Shown piece by piece: positions 37,086 through 46,499 of a stretch of 64,000 bases of DNA. The stretch's first letter is position 1. Each line of letters begins with the position of its first letter. This stretch comes from Verrucomicrobiota bacterium (GTDB taxonomy: Bacteria; Verrucomicrobiota; Verrucomicrobiia; Chthoniobacterales; Terrimicrobiaceae): assembly GCA_026398275.1 (NCBI GenBank), contig JAPLTF010000014.1, positions 1-64,000 of the forward strand, written 5' to 3'. Under the pieces are notes generated by a model. That model was not told where the DNA came from, did no database searches, and was given only the letters and a program-made list of their open reading frames with translations. Made by a program: the position numbers and the translations under genes.

Positions 37086-38681
37086 CTACACCTTTCCGCA
37101 GATCGCGACCTTGAGGCCCAGCTCGTTCATCGCGGCGGCCTTCGCGTAGAGCGCGCGGCGGGCACCGGCTTTGCTCGGGGCGTAGGCGACCTGAATGTGG
37201 TTGCTTTTGTGGCGGGCCATCATCTGGTCGCGGGTCACCCCTTGAAGGACGGCATGCATGATCGGCCACTGCGGGGTAGTCAAATTCCAGCGGTCCTCGG
37301 TCTCCGCCTGCGGAAGTTCGACGACTTCAGCGAGGCCGGTATCGAATTTCAAAACCCCATCGGCGACAAAAACCCGGCTCCAGACAATCCAGCCCGGCTT
37401 ACTGATCCCCTTGAGCGTCCCTCCGCCGAGGCGGAAATACATCGAGGGCTGGCGCTCGCTGGAGGCTCCGGCCCATCCGCCGGTGAAATGCTCCGGAGGC
37501 GCGGCTCCGCTGATGAGAAACACCCAGACATAGGCGTCGAGCTTGTCGTCCGTATACTGGCGTCCCCAGCGCAGATCGTGGAGCGTATTTTCGGGGGCAT
37601 ATCCCAGCTCCTTCCAGATCCGGTTGGTGATCAGCCCGTCGAGCCCGGCGCATTCGTCCACCTCGTTGAAGTGGGGGATCGCCTCGCCGGCAAAAAGCTC
37701 GCGGCCGTCCTCGGAATAAACCGGCGGACGATCCACGTTGTTCAGCGTGCCCTCAACGAGGTCGGATGCCGGCGCGAGGTCCTTGAGCCCCTGCTGGTAT
37801 TGGATGCCGATCGTCGCGCAGCCGAATTCGTCGGCGATCCGCACGGCGGCGATATACATTTTGCACTGCTGGAGGATCTGGTGCTCGGTGAGGTCTGTTT
37901 CCTCGTTCCCGCCGAGGCGGAACTGAAGGCCCCTGTCCTTATACCAGTTGAAGACCGCCCAGGCTTCCTCGTCGCGGACGGTCAGCATCTTCGCATACAG
38001 CGACGACTGGCTGAGGCGCTCCTTGTAGACGCCCGTCTTGTGGAGGAGTTCGTCGGGGATGATCGCGTTATACATGCCCATGCAGCCTTCGTCGAAAATT
38101 CCCATGATCGCCTTCTCGCGGCGGAGCTTGCGGGCGAATTTCTTGCCGAGGGACGAGGAGCTTTCCGGCACATCGGCCTTTTTGAACGGCACCACATGGG
38201 ACTCGTCGTGTTTGACCTTTCCCTTTCTCAGCCAGCGGCGGAGGCCGTTGAGAAAATATTCGTCGGTGAAGTCCTCGCTCCAGAGCGTGCTGTAGTTCAC
38301 CCCGGCCTTGGTGAGCGAACCGTTGAGGTTGAGCATGCCCACGAGGCCCGGCCATGTGCCGCTCCAGTTGGCGAGCGTAAGGATCGGTCCCTCGTGCGAG
38401 ATGAGCCCGTGAAGCAAGTGGTGGCTGTATTGCCAGACCGCCTCGGCGACGATGAGCGGGGCATCCGCCGGAATGTCGCGGAAGACCTGCATGCCATACT
38501 TCTGGCTGTCGATGAAACCGTGTCCCTTCTCCGGAATAAATGAGTGGGCGCGCTTCACCGACCAGCCTTCCTTCTCGAGCGCCGCGGTGATCTGCTGCTC
38601 CATCGCGGCTTGCGCCGCTTCGCATTTTTGGTTGGCCGAGGTTCGGAGATCGCCATTGGCGACGAGATAGACAGTGTTCAT
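37086..38681 (-). CDS. L-fucose/L-arabinose isomerase family protein
   Basis: A 531-aa protein of the COG2407/FucI-AraA superfamily, metal-dependent aldose-ketose isomerases. The central stretch [20 protein letters not shown] (about residues 192-212) and the C-terminal [13 protein letters not shown] followed by [10 protein letters not shown] match what I know of the fucose-isomerase-like group. No sugar kinase, aldolase or transporter lies beside it, so the substrate is open; a link to glycan sugar supply or to fucose use is possible. It is divergent from alanine racemase across 65 bases. Confidence 0.8.
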   Translation of the reverse strand: MNTVYLVANGDLRTSANQKCEAAQAAMEQQITAALEKEGWSVKRAHSFIPEKGHGFIDSQKYGMQVFRDIPADAPLIVAEAVWQYSHHLLHGLISHEGPILTLANWSGTWPGLVGMLNLNGSLTKAGVNYSTLWSEDFTDEYFLNGLRRWLRKGKVKHDESHVVPFKKADVPESSSSLGKKFARKLRREKAIMGIFDEGCMGMYNAIIPDELLHKTGVYKERLSQSSLYAKMLTVRDEEAWAVFNWYKDRGLQFRLGGNEETDLTEHQILQQCKMYIAAVRIADEFGCATIGIQYQQGLKDLAPASDLVEGTLNNVDRPPVYSEDGRELFAGEAIPHFNEVDECAGLDGLITNRIWKELGYAPENTLHDLRWGRQYTDDKLDAYVWVFLISGAAPPEHFTGGWAGASSERQPSMYFRLGGGTLKGISKPGWIVWSRVFVADGVLKFDTGLAEVVELPQAETEDRWNLTTPQWPIMHAVLQGVTRDQMMARHKSNHIQVAYAPSKAGARRALYAKAAAMNELGLKVAICGKV

Positions 38682-38746
38682 AATCGGGAGATAATGGAGA
38701 TTGGATCATAACGGTTCTGTGTGCAAAATGAAGAGGAATCACTGAC

Positions 38747-39850
38747 ATGCCATTGTTTTTCGTCTCCTCCGCTCTTCGCTCATGGGTCGAAGTCGATCCC
38801 GGCGCACTCCGCCACAACCTGGCTTTTGTCCGGAAGACCATCGGGCCAAAACCGGAGATCCTCGCCGTGGTCAAAGCGAACGCCTACGGTCACGGAACTG
38901 CGCAGGTGGCAAAGGCGCTCGCGCATGATGTGGCGGTTTTTGGCGTGGCCAACCTCTCTGAGGCGCACGCGGTCCTCGCTGCGGACACCGGCCGGCCGGT
39001 CATGCTCCTAAGCCCGTGCCTTCCCTCGGAGCGCGAGGAGGCTGTGGCGGCGGGGCTGATCGTCACTGTTTCGAGCGCGGACGAGGCGGAGGGGTTCGCG
39101 GCCATAGGCCCGGCGGTGGTGAACTTCAAAGTCGATACCGGCATGGGCCGCATTGGATTTCACGGCGAGGCCGCAGCGCAGGAAATCGCCCGCATCGCCG
39201 GACGGGTGCGCATCCACAGCATCTCGACCCATCTGCCGTGCTCGGATGAGGACGAGGCATTCACCCGGAGCCAGCTCGAAAGGTTTTCCGGGATGCTCGC
39301 GGACTTCCGCAGGCTTGTTCCTGAAGCCAGGATCCATTCGCTCAACAGCGCGGGGATTTTGAGGTTTCCGGAACACGCGGAGGACATCGTCCGGGCCGGG
39401 CTGATCCTCTACGGGCACTCGCCGCTCCCGGAGTTTCAAAGCGAACTCCGGCCGTCACTCACCTGGAAGACGCGCGTGACCTTGGTGAAGGATCTGCCGG
39501 AAGGCGCAGGCGTCTGCTACGGCCGCACGTTCATCACGACGCGCCCGACCCGCACGGCAGTTCTCGCCGTGGGTTACGCGGATGGATTTCCCCGCCAGGT
39601 CTCCGGCAAGGGAGCCTGCGTGCTGATCCGCGGCCGCCGCTGCGCGCTGCTCGGCCGGGTGACCATGGACCAAATCGTCGTGGATGTGACCGGCATCGGC
39701 GACGTCAGCCCGGGCGAGGAGGCGGTCATCCTCGGCAGCCAGGGCCGCGAAACCATCACCGCCGACGACCTCGCCGCCCAGGCGGACACCATCTCCTGGG
39801 ACATCCTCACCGGCATCAAAGGCCGCGTCGCAAGGATCTATCCGGACTGA
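38747..39850 (+). CDS. alr: Alanine racemase
   Basis: A PLP enzyme that makes D-alanine for peptidoglycan. The 367-aa protein has the PLP lysine in AVVKANAYGHG (near residue 43) at the start of the TIM barrel, FKVDTGMGRIGF, RAGLILYGHSP, and the second catalytic base Tyr in GVCYGRTF at the start of the C-terminal beta domain, followed by AVGYADGFPR. Length and motifs are standard. The first ATG (38747) puts SWVEVDPGALRHNL at the normal N-terminus. It converges with uridine kinase, 6 bases apart. Confidence 0.96.
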   Translation: MPLFFVSSALRSWVEVDPGALRHNLAFVRKTIGPKPEILAVVKANAYGHGTAQVAKALAHDVAVFGVANLSEAHAVLAADTGRPVMLLSPCLPSEREEAVAAGLIVTVSSADEAEGFAAIGPAVVNFKVDTGMGRIGFHGEAAAQEIARIAGRVRIHSISTHLPCSDEDEAFTRSQLERFSGMLADFRRLVPEARIHSLNSAGILRFPEHAEDIVRAGLILYGHSPLPEFQSELRPSLTWKTRVTLVKDLPEGAGVCYGRTFITTRPTRTAVLAVGYADGFPRQVSGKGACVLIRGRRCALLGRVTMDQIVVDVTGIGDVSPGEEAVILGSQGRETITADDLAAQADTISWDILTGIKGRVARIYPD

Positions 39851-39856
39851 TCTTTT

Positions 39857-40477
39857 TTACTGCGGCCCGCACGGAATGTGCGGCAGGATCCCGGCGACCA
39901 GATCGCCCATGGGAAGCGTGCCATCGAGCACAAGATCCGCTTGAGATTTCTGCGGAAGAACCCAGCTTTTCACCGATGGCCTGACCCATTGGTCGAACTG
40001 CGCCCTCACGCCGGCTTCGTCGCGTCCGCGATCGTGAACATCCCGCGCCAGGCGGCGGGCGAGGCAGACCTCCACATCGACGTCCACGTAGATCCGCAGA
40101 TCGAGCAGCGCCGAAACTTCGGGAAAACAAAAAACAAAGATCCCCTCGATGATGACAACCGGCATGGCGGCGAACGACGCGGACTCCGGTTTCCGGGAGT
40201 GGGTGGCAAAATCGTAAACCGGCACGTCGATGGAGAATCCGCCTTTCAGCCGCTCCAGATCGGCCCGCATCCGGCCGGCATCGAGCGCGGCGGGCTGGTC
40301 GAAATTGTTTTTACTTCGATCCTCAACCGGCAGGTGACCGAGATCGCGGTAGTAGGAATCCAGGGAAAGCACCCCGCAAGTCGCTTCTCCCAGCTTGTGC
40401 TGCAAGGCCGTCGCCAGGCAGGATTTCCCGCTGCCCGAAGGTCCGGCAAGGCCGATGAAATACGGTTTCGGCGTCAT
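39857..40477 (-). CDS. udk: Uridine kinase family protein
   Basis: Phosphorylates uridine (and usually cytidine) to UMP. The 206-aa protein has Walker A GPSGSGKS (13-20), DSYYRD with the general base, NFDQPAALD, VYDFATHSR, VIIEGIFVF and a lid with CLARRLARDVHDRGRDE. It is the last gene of the exopolysaccharide operon, overlapping the preceding gene by 4 bases, so it may support UDP-sugar supply. Confidence 0.92.
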   Translation of the reverse strand: MTPKPYFIGLAGPSGSGKSCLATALQHKLGEATCGVLSLDSYYRDLGHLPVEDRSKNNFDQPAALDAGRMRADLERLKGGFSIDVPVYDFATHSRKPESASFAAMPVVIIEGIFVFCFPEVSALLDLRIYVDVDVEVCLARRLARDVHDRGRDEAGVRAQFDQWVRPSVKSWVLPQKSQADLVLDGTLPMGDLVAGILPHIPCGPQ

Positions 40478-41646
40478 GGAACCGCTCGCCCGGCAGGCGG
40501 CTCAATCCCGGTGCTTTCGCACATGAGGCCGAAGATTTGCTGGATCTTCTGCAGCCCCTGCGGCAGCGGGCGGTTGCTGCAGATCATGGCTTTCGAGTCG
40601 GGGTCGGACGGATGGAATCCGTGCATCCCCTTGATCGCTTTCCGGCCCATGAAGCTCGGCGCGATCTGCAGGCCGGGGTTCATCAGAAAAATCAGATCTC
40701 CGTATTGGGCGTCCGGAAAATAGACACCGAGCTCGTCGAGTTCATCGTCCGGAAGAATCCGCCCGGCGGGGTGATTGCCCAGAAAGACCTCAAGCTTTCG
40801 GCAGGCTTCGGCATTGAGGCACCAGAACCGCCCCATCGTGGAATCGTAGAACGCGGCATAGTCGGTCCCGAACTTTAGCCCGAGCGTTTCGATTTCTTTT
40901 TGGAGATCCCACCCCTGCCGGATGTCGTGCATGCCGTGGTCGGTGAAGACATACAGCCGGACATCTCCGTAGTTTTTCTTCGCGAGTTCGACGAGGTGAC
41001 GGATGCGGCCGTCATACCACTTCAGCAGGTCGCCGACTTTCGGGGTCTGCGTGCCTTCGGCATGCATGAGCGCGTCGAGTTTTCCGAGGGAAATGTAAGC
41101 CAGCGAGATCTTCCCCTCGCCGAGCGACGCCTCGAGGTCGGCGAGCTTTCCCTCGTCTCCCTTGTTGCTGTCGTGGACATACCAGGATTTTCCCGCAGCC
41201 TGGAGCATGTCGAATATGCTCGTCCCCTCGGGCAGTCCGCCCGGAACCCAGATCCGCTTCCACTCGGCATAGTGGAAGATCGGGAGCAGGCGGAACGGCA
41301 CGTTGTAGAGCTGGAAATATCCCGTGATCCCGCAGACTTTTTTCACCAGCTTCGACAGGTAATGCCGGACGCGCGCCCGCTCGGTGAGCCGCTCCGGGAG
41401 GAACCCCAGCCATCGCACCCAGTCGAACGGCGAGCGGCGGCCGGGCACGAAGTAATACGACGACCAAAGCTTGTGGCCGGATGGCGTGAGGCCGGAAATG
41501 ATCGAAGGATCGCAGGCGGAGGAATAGCCGAGAATCGTCTCCAGCGGCCGCCGGTCGGGAGCGATGTCGGAGAGAAATTCCGGATGCCGCCGCAGCACCT
41601 CCCAGCCCAGCGCGTCGATGAAGACAAAGAGCCCGAGCGTCTTCAT
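40474..41646 (-). CDS. Alkaline phosphatase superfamily protein (nucleotide pyrophosphatase-like)
   Basis: A 390-aa protein of the type I phosphodiesterase/nucleotide pyrophosphatase fold. The first metal-binding Asp is in LFVFIDALGWE (near 10), the nucleophile region is GYSSACDPSIISGLTPSGH (40-58), and the second metal site is VFTDHGMHD (near 240), with a further histidine in GMHGFHPSD (near 343). There is no signal peptide, so it is probably cytoplasmic. It may hydrolyse a nucleotide-sugar or act as a phosphotransferase on the polymer. It overlaps the genes on both sides by 4 bases. Confidence 0.8.
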   Translation of the reverse strand: MKTLGLFVFIDALGWEVLRRHPEFLSDIAPDRRPLETILGYSSACDPSIISGLTPSGHKLWSSYYFVPGRRSPFDWVRWLGFLPERLTERARVRHYLSKLVKKVCGITGYFQLYNVPFRLLPIFHYAEWKRIWVPGGLPEGTSIFDMLQAAGKSWYVHDSNKGDEGKLADLEASLGEGKISLAYISLGKLDALMHAEGTQTPKVGDLLKWYDGRIRHLVELAKKNYGDVRLYVFTDHGMHDIRQGWDLQKEIETLGLKFGTDYAAFYDSTMGRFWCLNAEACRKLEVFLGNHPAGRILPDDELDELGVYFPDAQYGDLIFLMNPGLQIAPSFMGRKAIKGMHGFHPSDPDSKAMICSNRPLPQGLQKIQQIFGLMCESTGIEPPAGRAVP

Positions 41647-42494
41647 TTCAACCCCCGGGCTTTGCGCTCCTCACAGATGCCGAGATAGAGCGCGCGGTGG
41701 ATCGTGTAGCGATGGGCGAGGTTGAACGGGATCGTGTCGAGCCGCCCCTTGCGCACGGCATAGAGGAGATCGCGGACCATCTCCTTCGCGCATTGGACGG
41801 TCTGTTTGAACGGCTCGGGTTTGGATCCGAAGATGTCCACATACGCCCGCCCGTGGCGGTAGCGCTTTTTGTGCAGCCCGGGCAGCGTGAAATTGTGCGA
41901 GTGCTCGACGCGCGAATCGGCGACGAGGCGGAACCGCGCGCCGGCCTGCCGGCATTCCCTCGCCCACGCGAGATCTTCGGAATAGCCCTTGTCCTTGAAC
42001 GGATGCTTCTCCCACAGGTCCCTGCGGAAACAGCACGCCACCGCGGAAAAAAAGTCCTCGTTCTCCTCCTTGATGTTCTTCGGGTCGTAGGCTCGCGCAT
42101 AGTCATAGGCGACGATAAAATCCGCGTCCTCCCTAGCCACCTGGACGCTCATCGCCGCCTCGACATCGCCGCGCTCCACCGGCGCGACCAATGTCGAAAG
42201 CCAGTCGTCGCTGAGCGGGATCGCATCGGCATTGAGAAAAACTATGATCGGTTCTTTTGTCATCCCCACCATCCGGTTGAGCACCGGGCCGGGCTCGTAG
42301 TCCTCGGGCGCGATCTGGACGAGCTCATCGGGAGGAAACGCTTGGATCTCCTCCAGCGATCCATCGGTGGACCCGGAGTCGATCGCGTAAAGCCTCCAGC
42401 CCTTCCGGCGCTGGGTGCGCAGCGCGGTGAGCGTGCGCCGCGTGTAGGGCATCTCGTTTTTTGCCCGCATGATGATGGCGAGGGGTGTGCTCAT
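41643..42494 (-). CDS. GT2 family glycosyltransferase
   Basis: A 283-aa GT-A enzyme. It opens with PLAIIMRAKNEM, then YAIDSGSTDGSLE (nucleotide binding) and VFLNADAIPLSDDW, with NADA in the DxD position, and later KGYSEDLAWAREC (ED motif with the catalytic base). The C-terminal helix RHGRAYVDIFG is like that of rhamnosyl and related transferases. No membrane helix is present. I chose the ATG at 42494 (4-base overlap with the upstream gene) instead of an upstream open frame without homology. Confidence 0.88.
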   Translation of the reverse strand: MSTPLAIIMRAKNEMPYTRRTLTALRTQRRKGWRLYAIDSGSTDGSLEEIQAFPPDELVQIAPEDYEPGPVLNRMVGMTKEPIIVFLNADAIPLSDDWLSTLVAPVERGDVEAAMSVQVAREDADFIVAYDYARAYDPKNIKEENEDFFSAVACCFRRDLWEKHPFKDKGYSEDLAWARECRQAGARFRLVADSRVEHSHNFTLPGLHKKRYRHGRAYVDIFGSKPEPFKQTVQCAKEMVRDLLYAVRKGRLDTIPFNLAHRYTIHRALYLGICEERKARGLK

Positions 42495-43744
42495 GGCTGG
42501 AATTCCGGTTTTGGGTAGAGGGAGAGGAGCTGTCGCGCGATCGCCGGCCAATCGTAGCGCATTTCCGCAAGATGGAATCCATTCTTTGCCAGGCTGGATC
42601 GCAAGCCGGGCGATCCCGCGAGCGTGCGGAGCTTTTCGGCCATGGCTTCGGACTCTCCGCTGGGAGTCAGTAAAATATTCTCCGCATCGGTTGTAAAACC
42701 AGGTATCCCGCCCACGCGCGTGGCGATCACGGGCAGCGAGGCGGCCCAAGCCTCAAGGATCACAATCCCGAACGGCTCGTGCGCGCTCGGGAGCACAAAG
42801 ACCTCGGCCGCGCGGAATGCGCCGGGCAGGGAAGGATCGTTGGGCGCGAGCCCCGGGATCCATGTCGCGCGGCGCTGCAATCCGCGCGCAGCGATTTCCT
42901 CACGCAGCTTGCGGCCGTATTCCTCCACGACCTCGGCACCAATCAGGACAAGGTGGTGGTCCGGAAGGCTCGCGGCCACGCTGGCAAACGCTTCGACGAG
43001 GAGGAGCTGGTTTTTTTGGGGATCGACCCGCGAGACGCAGAGGATGATCCGCTTCCCGCGAAGCTGCGGGAATTGATGGAAAAAATCTTCCGCCTGCGCG
43101 TCGCGAAACCTGGGGAGGTCCACGCCGTTCGGCTGGTAGTGCACCGACTGGCCGGGCCGCTCCTGGCGCATCGCATCATACTCATCCTGCCCGACGCAAA
43201 AGATCGCGCCGGCATCATCGAGGGTGTGGCGAGCCCCGAGAAGCAGGCCCGCCGCTTTTCCCCATTCGATCGTGCCCTTGGTGGGAGCCAGCATCTGCCG
43301 CGTCTGCTCGCCGGGAAGCGTGTGGTGTCCGCCATGGATCGAAACCGCATAGGGAATCCCGAGGCGTCTTGCCGCGAAGCGCACGCTCCCCCCCAGCCGG
43401 TGCTGCACATGGGCGTGAAAGAGGCTCGCAGATTTCTCCCGCCGGAGCGCATTGAGAAGCGACAGGGAAAAAGGATTCCCGCCTTTCAGCTCGAGCGCAT
43501 GCCGCGCTTCGGGCGTCAACCCCCACCAGGGGAGCGAGTAGGGGAACCGGTGAATCTCGACGCCGCGAACCGTCTCCTTTCCCTCGCGCGCGAACATCGA
43601 TGTCGCGTAGATCGGGCTCTCGATTCCCAGCCGTGAGAACTCCCTCGCCAGATGAAAAACCACGCTCTCTGTCCCGCCCCACTTCGCCGGCACAAAGCGG
43701 CGCATCACGTGGACGATCCGGCGGAAAGCGGGCGGCTCGCTCAT
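42491..43744 (-). CDS. GT4 family glycosyltransferase
   Basis: A 417-aa GT-B enzyme with WGGTESVVFHLAREF at the N-terminus (glycine-rich acceptor side), SIHGGHH, then VHYQPNGVDLPRF at the linker, IILCVSRVDPQKNQ, and the EX7E motif in HEPFGIVILEAWA, followed by LPVIATRVGGI. It would add one hexose to the lipid-linked repeat unit at the inner membrane. The ATG at 43744 overlaps the stop region of the upstream pyruvyl transferase gene by 4 bases. Confidence 0.9.
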   Translation of the reverse strand: MSEPPAFRRIVHVMRRFVPAKWGGTESVVFHLAREFSRLGIESPIYATSMFAREGKETVRGVEIHRFPYSLPWWGLTPEARHALELKGGNPFSLSLLNALRREKSASLFHAHVQHRLGGSVRFAARRLGIPYAVSIHGGHHTLPGEQTRQMLAPTKGTIEWGKAAGLLLGARHTLDDAGAIFCVGQDEYDAMRQERPGQSVHYQPNGVDLPRFRDAQAEDFFHQFPQLRGKRIILCVSRVDPQKNQLLLVEAFASVAASLPDHHLVLIGAEVVEEYGRKLREEIAARGLQRRATWIPGLAPNDPSLPGAFRAAEVFVLPSAHEPFGIVILEAWAASLPVIATRVGGIPGFTTDAENILLTPSGESEAMAEKLRTLAGSPGLRSSLAKNGFHLAEMRYDWPAIARQLLSLYPKPEFQP

Positions 43745-44961
43745 GGAGGATCGCGGTGCAGCGCCTCGCGCAAAAGGCTTCTCGCCCGGCTCAAACGGGT
43801 CATGAGATCCGCGCGAACGGCCTTGCTGGTTTCCGAATAGGCGGCCCTCCCCGCCAGCAGCCGACGGGTTTCGCGCACGAGTGCCGGGAAATCGCAGGAC
43901 TCGACCGAGCCGACCGCCTGGAGCCCGAACGGCGCGAGAAAATTGTCCACCTTCGACCCCCGGCTGATTCCGATCAGCGGCACATGATGGATCGATGCGA
44001 GGATGAGCAGATGCAGGCGGCTGCTGATGATCACATCCATCCGGCGGGCGAGAGCCGTGATGTCGGCGGGTTCGGTGACCCCGGCAACGATCTGAAATGC
44101 TTCCGGCTTCACGACGGCGGCCTGGAGCTTTTGCAGGAGGGCGAGATCGGTGATCGGATTCATCGGCAGCCCGACAATTTCCATGCCCGGGGTTTCGAGG
44201 ATTTGATCGAGCGCCCCGACGAGTTCGCTCCAGCGCGTGATCTCGCGCTGCGCGCTGACGCAAAGCGCCACCCGCTGCACCCCCGGCTTTTCCAGGCGGG
44301 CAGTATCCGCAGCCGGCACCATCGGGAGCGGCCAGGGAGAGTCCGGCTGCAGCAGCGCGGAATCCGCGCCCGTCACGATGCGTTTGGGATCCAGGCCGCA
44401 TCCGGCCAGCTCCCGTGCGCTCTCCGGATCGCGGGTCACGATCAACGAACAGGTCTCGAGCTCGGCGCGCAGTCCGGCCCGTGCTTTCGCCTCCATCGAT
44501 GCCTCGATCGAGCGCCGGATTTTCAGGACGCCACCGGTGAGCCGGTCGGCAGTTTCCGCGAGCGCGAGCTTTTTTCCGCGAAGCTGATACTTGGCGGGAT
44601 TGAGCTCGGTGTTCATTCCGACATTCCAGACGATCCGGCGGCATCCGGCTTCACGCGCGGCAGCGAGCAGCTCGCAGGCACGGTCCGGGTAGTCGGACAG
44701 CCCGGTCGCGCCGGCCCAGACGTAGACGTCATTCCGCGCGAGGACCTCCCGCATGGTCTCGGCGGAATACGGCACGACATCGAAACCGAACAGCGGACAG
44801 ACATCCACCCCCAGCCTCTCCGCCGTGGCGGGATCATCCGTGCTCACCGTCAGCCGCGCCTCCGGCGCTTCCTCGCGCAGGATTTGAACGACGCAGGCCA
44901 GGATCGCCTCGTCGCCAATGTTGTTCCGCCCGAAGGGCACTCCTCCCACGAGAATTTTCAT
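43741..44961 (-). CDS. Polysaccharide pyruvyl transferase family protein
   Basis: A 406-aa CsaB-type enzyme, which moves a pyruvyl ketal from phosphoenolpyruvate onto a sugar of a cell-surface polymer. The N-terminus VGGVPFGRNNIGDEAILA is the family signature; VYVWAGATGLSDYPDRA, SLIVTRDPESAREL, VTGADSALL and DVIISSRLHLLILASIHHVPL with GISRGSKV are in the usual order. It predicts a pyruvylated, hence acidic, exopolysaccharide. It sits between the flippase and a GT4 gene. Confidence 0.88.
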   Translation of the reverse strand: MKILVGGVPFGRNNIGDEAILACVVQILREEAPEARLTVSTDDPATAERLGVDVCPLFGFDVVPYSAETMREVLARNDVYVWAGATGLSDYPDRACELLAAAREAGCRRIVWNVGMNTELNPAKYQLRGKKLALAETADRLTGGVLKIRRSIEASMEAKARAGLRAELETCSLIVTRDPESARELAGCGLDPKRIVTGADSALLQPDSPWPLPMVPAADTARLEKPGVQRVALCVSAQREITRWSELVGALDQILETPGMEIVGLPMNPITDLALLQKLQAAVVKPEAFQIVAGVTEPADITALARRMDVIISSRLHLLILASIHHVPLIGISRGSKVDNFLAPFGLQAVGSVESCDFPALVRETRRLLAGRAAYSETSKAVRADLMTRLSRARSLLREALHRDPP

Positions 44962-46499
44962 GCTTGTTTTCCGACCAGCAGATCAAGAAGCCGGTTGAGT
45001 TTTCCAAATTGAAGTCCGCGCAGCTCCTCGACGTCCCGGTGTTCGAGCAGTCTTGCATAACGAAGGGCGACAAAAAAGATCAGAAAATAGACCGCCGCCG
45101 CAAGCAGCAGTCCGGGAATCGACAGCCCGGGCAGCAGCCAGTGGACAGCGACGGCAATCAGCGGGCAGGCGACCGAAAACTTGATGAAGAATACGGCCGG
45201 AAATTGAAACCCGCCGAGCACGGATCGAATCAACTTCAGGCGGAACGGAAATGTCAGCGCAAATGTCAGCACCACCGCCGCGAGCGCCCCCATGATCTCA
45301 AACCGCGGGATCAGGAGCCAGTCGAGCAGCAAGTTGAATCCCACCCGGATGTAGAGCAGCGGCAGGAAGTCTTTCACCTTCTCCTTCGCGCCGATCGCCA
45401 GGGAAAACGGAATCGCAATCATCGGCAGCAGGTTGATCACGCAAAATGCCGCAGCCACCCACCCGGCCCCGGCCATTTCCTTTCCATAAAAAAGAATGAC
45501 CGCCTGCGGTGCAAAAAAGACCCCGAACGCCGCGACCGGCACGGAGAGGAGAATCAGAATCTTGTAGAGCGATCCGACCAGGCGCGGCAGGCAGTCCGGA
45601 TCCTTCACATACGCCTCGGCCAGCCCGCTTGAGAAGATCGTCTGCAGGGCCATCGGAAAAAATGTGATGACGAGCATTGTGGACGAATATCCGAGGTCGT
45701 AGATGGCCACCACCGATGGGGTGAAATAGAACCCGAGAAAAAATGTCTCGGTATATTTCATCATAAACGCGCGGCCGATGCTGCCGCCCCAGACCGCGAG
45801 GCCGAGGTTCCAGACGCGGGTGCGCCCGATCCCCTGCGGCGGCGACTTCCAGTCGATCGCCCGCAGGTGGCGGACGAGGATGACCGTCGCCAGCGTTCCC
45901 GCGACACCAATCGAGACGAGCTCCACCATGATGATGGTCATGACATCCGCCCCGCCACGGCCAACCAGCCAGCCCAGCAGGGCCGCCCAAAGCAGCCCCT
46001 GCACAAGCGAGATCAGCGCGACGGATTTTCCAAGAAACAAGCTCGTGAGCACGTCATTATACCAGGACTTCGCGAGGATGAACCCGACCGAGATCGCGGA
46101 GATCAGGATCAGATACCCGAACTCCACCCCGAACCACTTGCTCAGGAGCGGGGTCATCGGTGTGAGGACCGCGATGGCAAGCACACTCGCTCCGAATTGG
46201 ATGGCGGCAGATTTCCATAGCAGGCGCAGCAGGCCGGCGCGGTTGTGCTTGACCGCAAGTTCCGGCACGAAGCGGAGGATCGCCGAATTCATCCCGAGCC
46301 CGCCGAGGATCACCACCACATCCACAATGTTTTTGCAAAGCGCGAAGACCCCGTATTGCTGCTTGCCGAGCGCCCGGACGATCAGGATCGAAATCCCGAA
46401 GTAGACGAAAAACAGGATGACCTTGGAGGCGACGATCCATGGCACCGCCCCCACGGACTCGCGGGAGAAAAAGACTTTCTGTGAGGCGGGAGTGCTCAT
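44958..46499 (-). CDS. Polysaccharide flippase, Wzx-like (MATE/MOP superfamily)
   Basis: A 513-aa inner-membrane protein with about 12-14 hydrophobic helices, of the polysaccharide biosynthesis (RfbX/Wzx) family. It would flip the undecaprenyl-linked repeat unit to the periplasm. The N-terminal helix region reads VASKVILFFVYFGISILIVR followed by ALGKQQYGVFALCKN, typical of the family. The ATG at 46499 overlaps the stop of the Wzy-like gene by 4 bases. An upstream open frame lacks hydrophobic or conserved sequence. Confidence 0.9.
   Translation of the reverse strand: MSTPASQKVFFSRESVGAVPWIVASKVILFFVYFGISILIVRALGKQQYGVFALCKNIVDVVVILGGLGMNSAILRFVPELAVKHNRAGLLRLLWKSAAIQFGASVLAIAVLTPMTPLLSKWFGVEFGYLILISAISVGFILAKSWYNDVLTSLFLGKSVALISLVQGLLWAALLGWLVGRGGADVMTIIMVELVSIGVAGTLATVILVRHLRAIDWKSPPQGIGRTRVWNLGLAVWGGSIGRAFMMKYTETFFLGFYFTPSVVAIYDLGYSSTMLVITFFPMALQTIFSSGLAEAYVKDPDCLPRLVGSLYKILILLSVPVAAFGVFFAPQAVILFYGKEMAGAGWVAAAFCVINLLPMIAIPFSLAIGAKEKVKDFLPLLYIRVGFNLLLDWLLIPRFEIMGALAAVVLTFALTFPFRLKLIRSVLGGFQFPAVFFIKFSVACPLIAVAVHWLLPGLSIPGLLLAAAVYFLIFFVALRYARLLEHRDVEELRGLQFGKLNRLLDLLVGKQA

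Noticed and set aside
43600..45012. A 470-codon plus-strand open frame opposite the GT4 and pyruvyl transferase genes
   Set aside because: Both minus-strand genes have full family motifs and 4-base overlaps; the plus frame has none.
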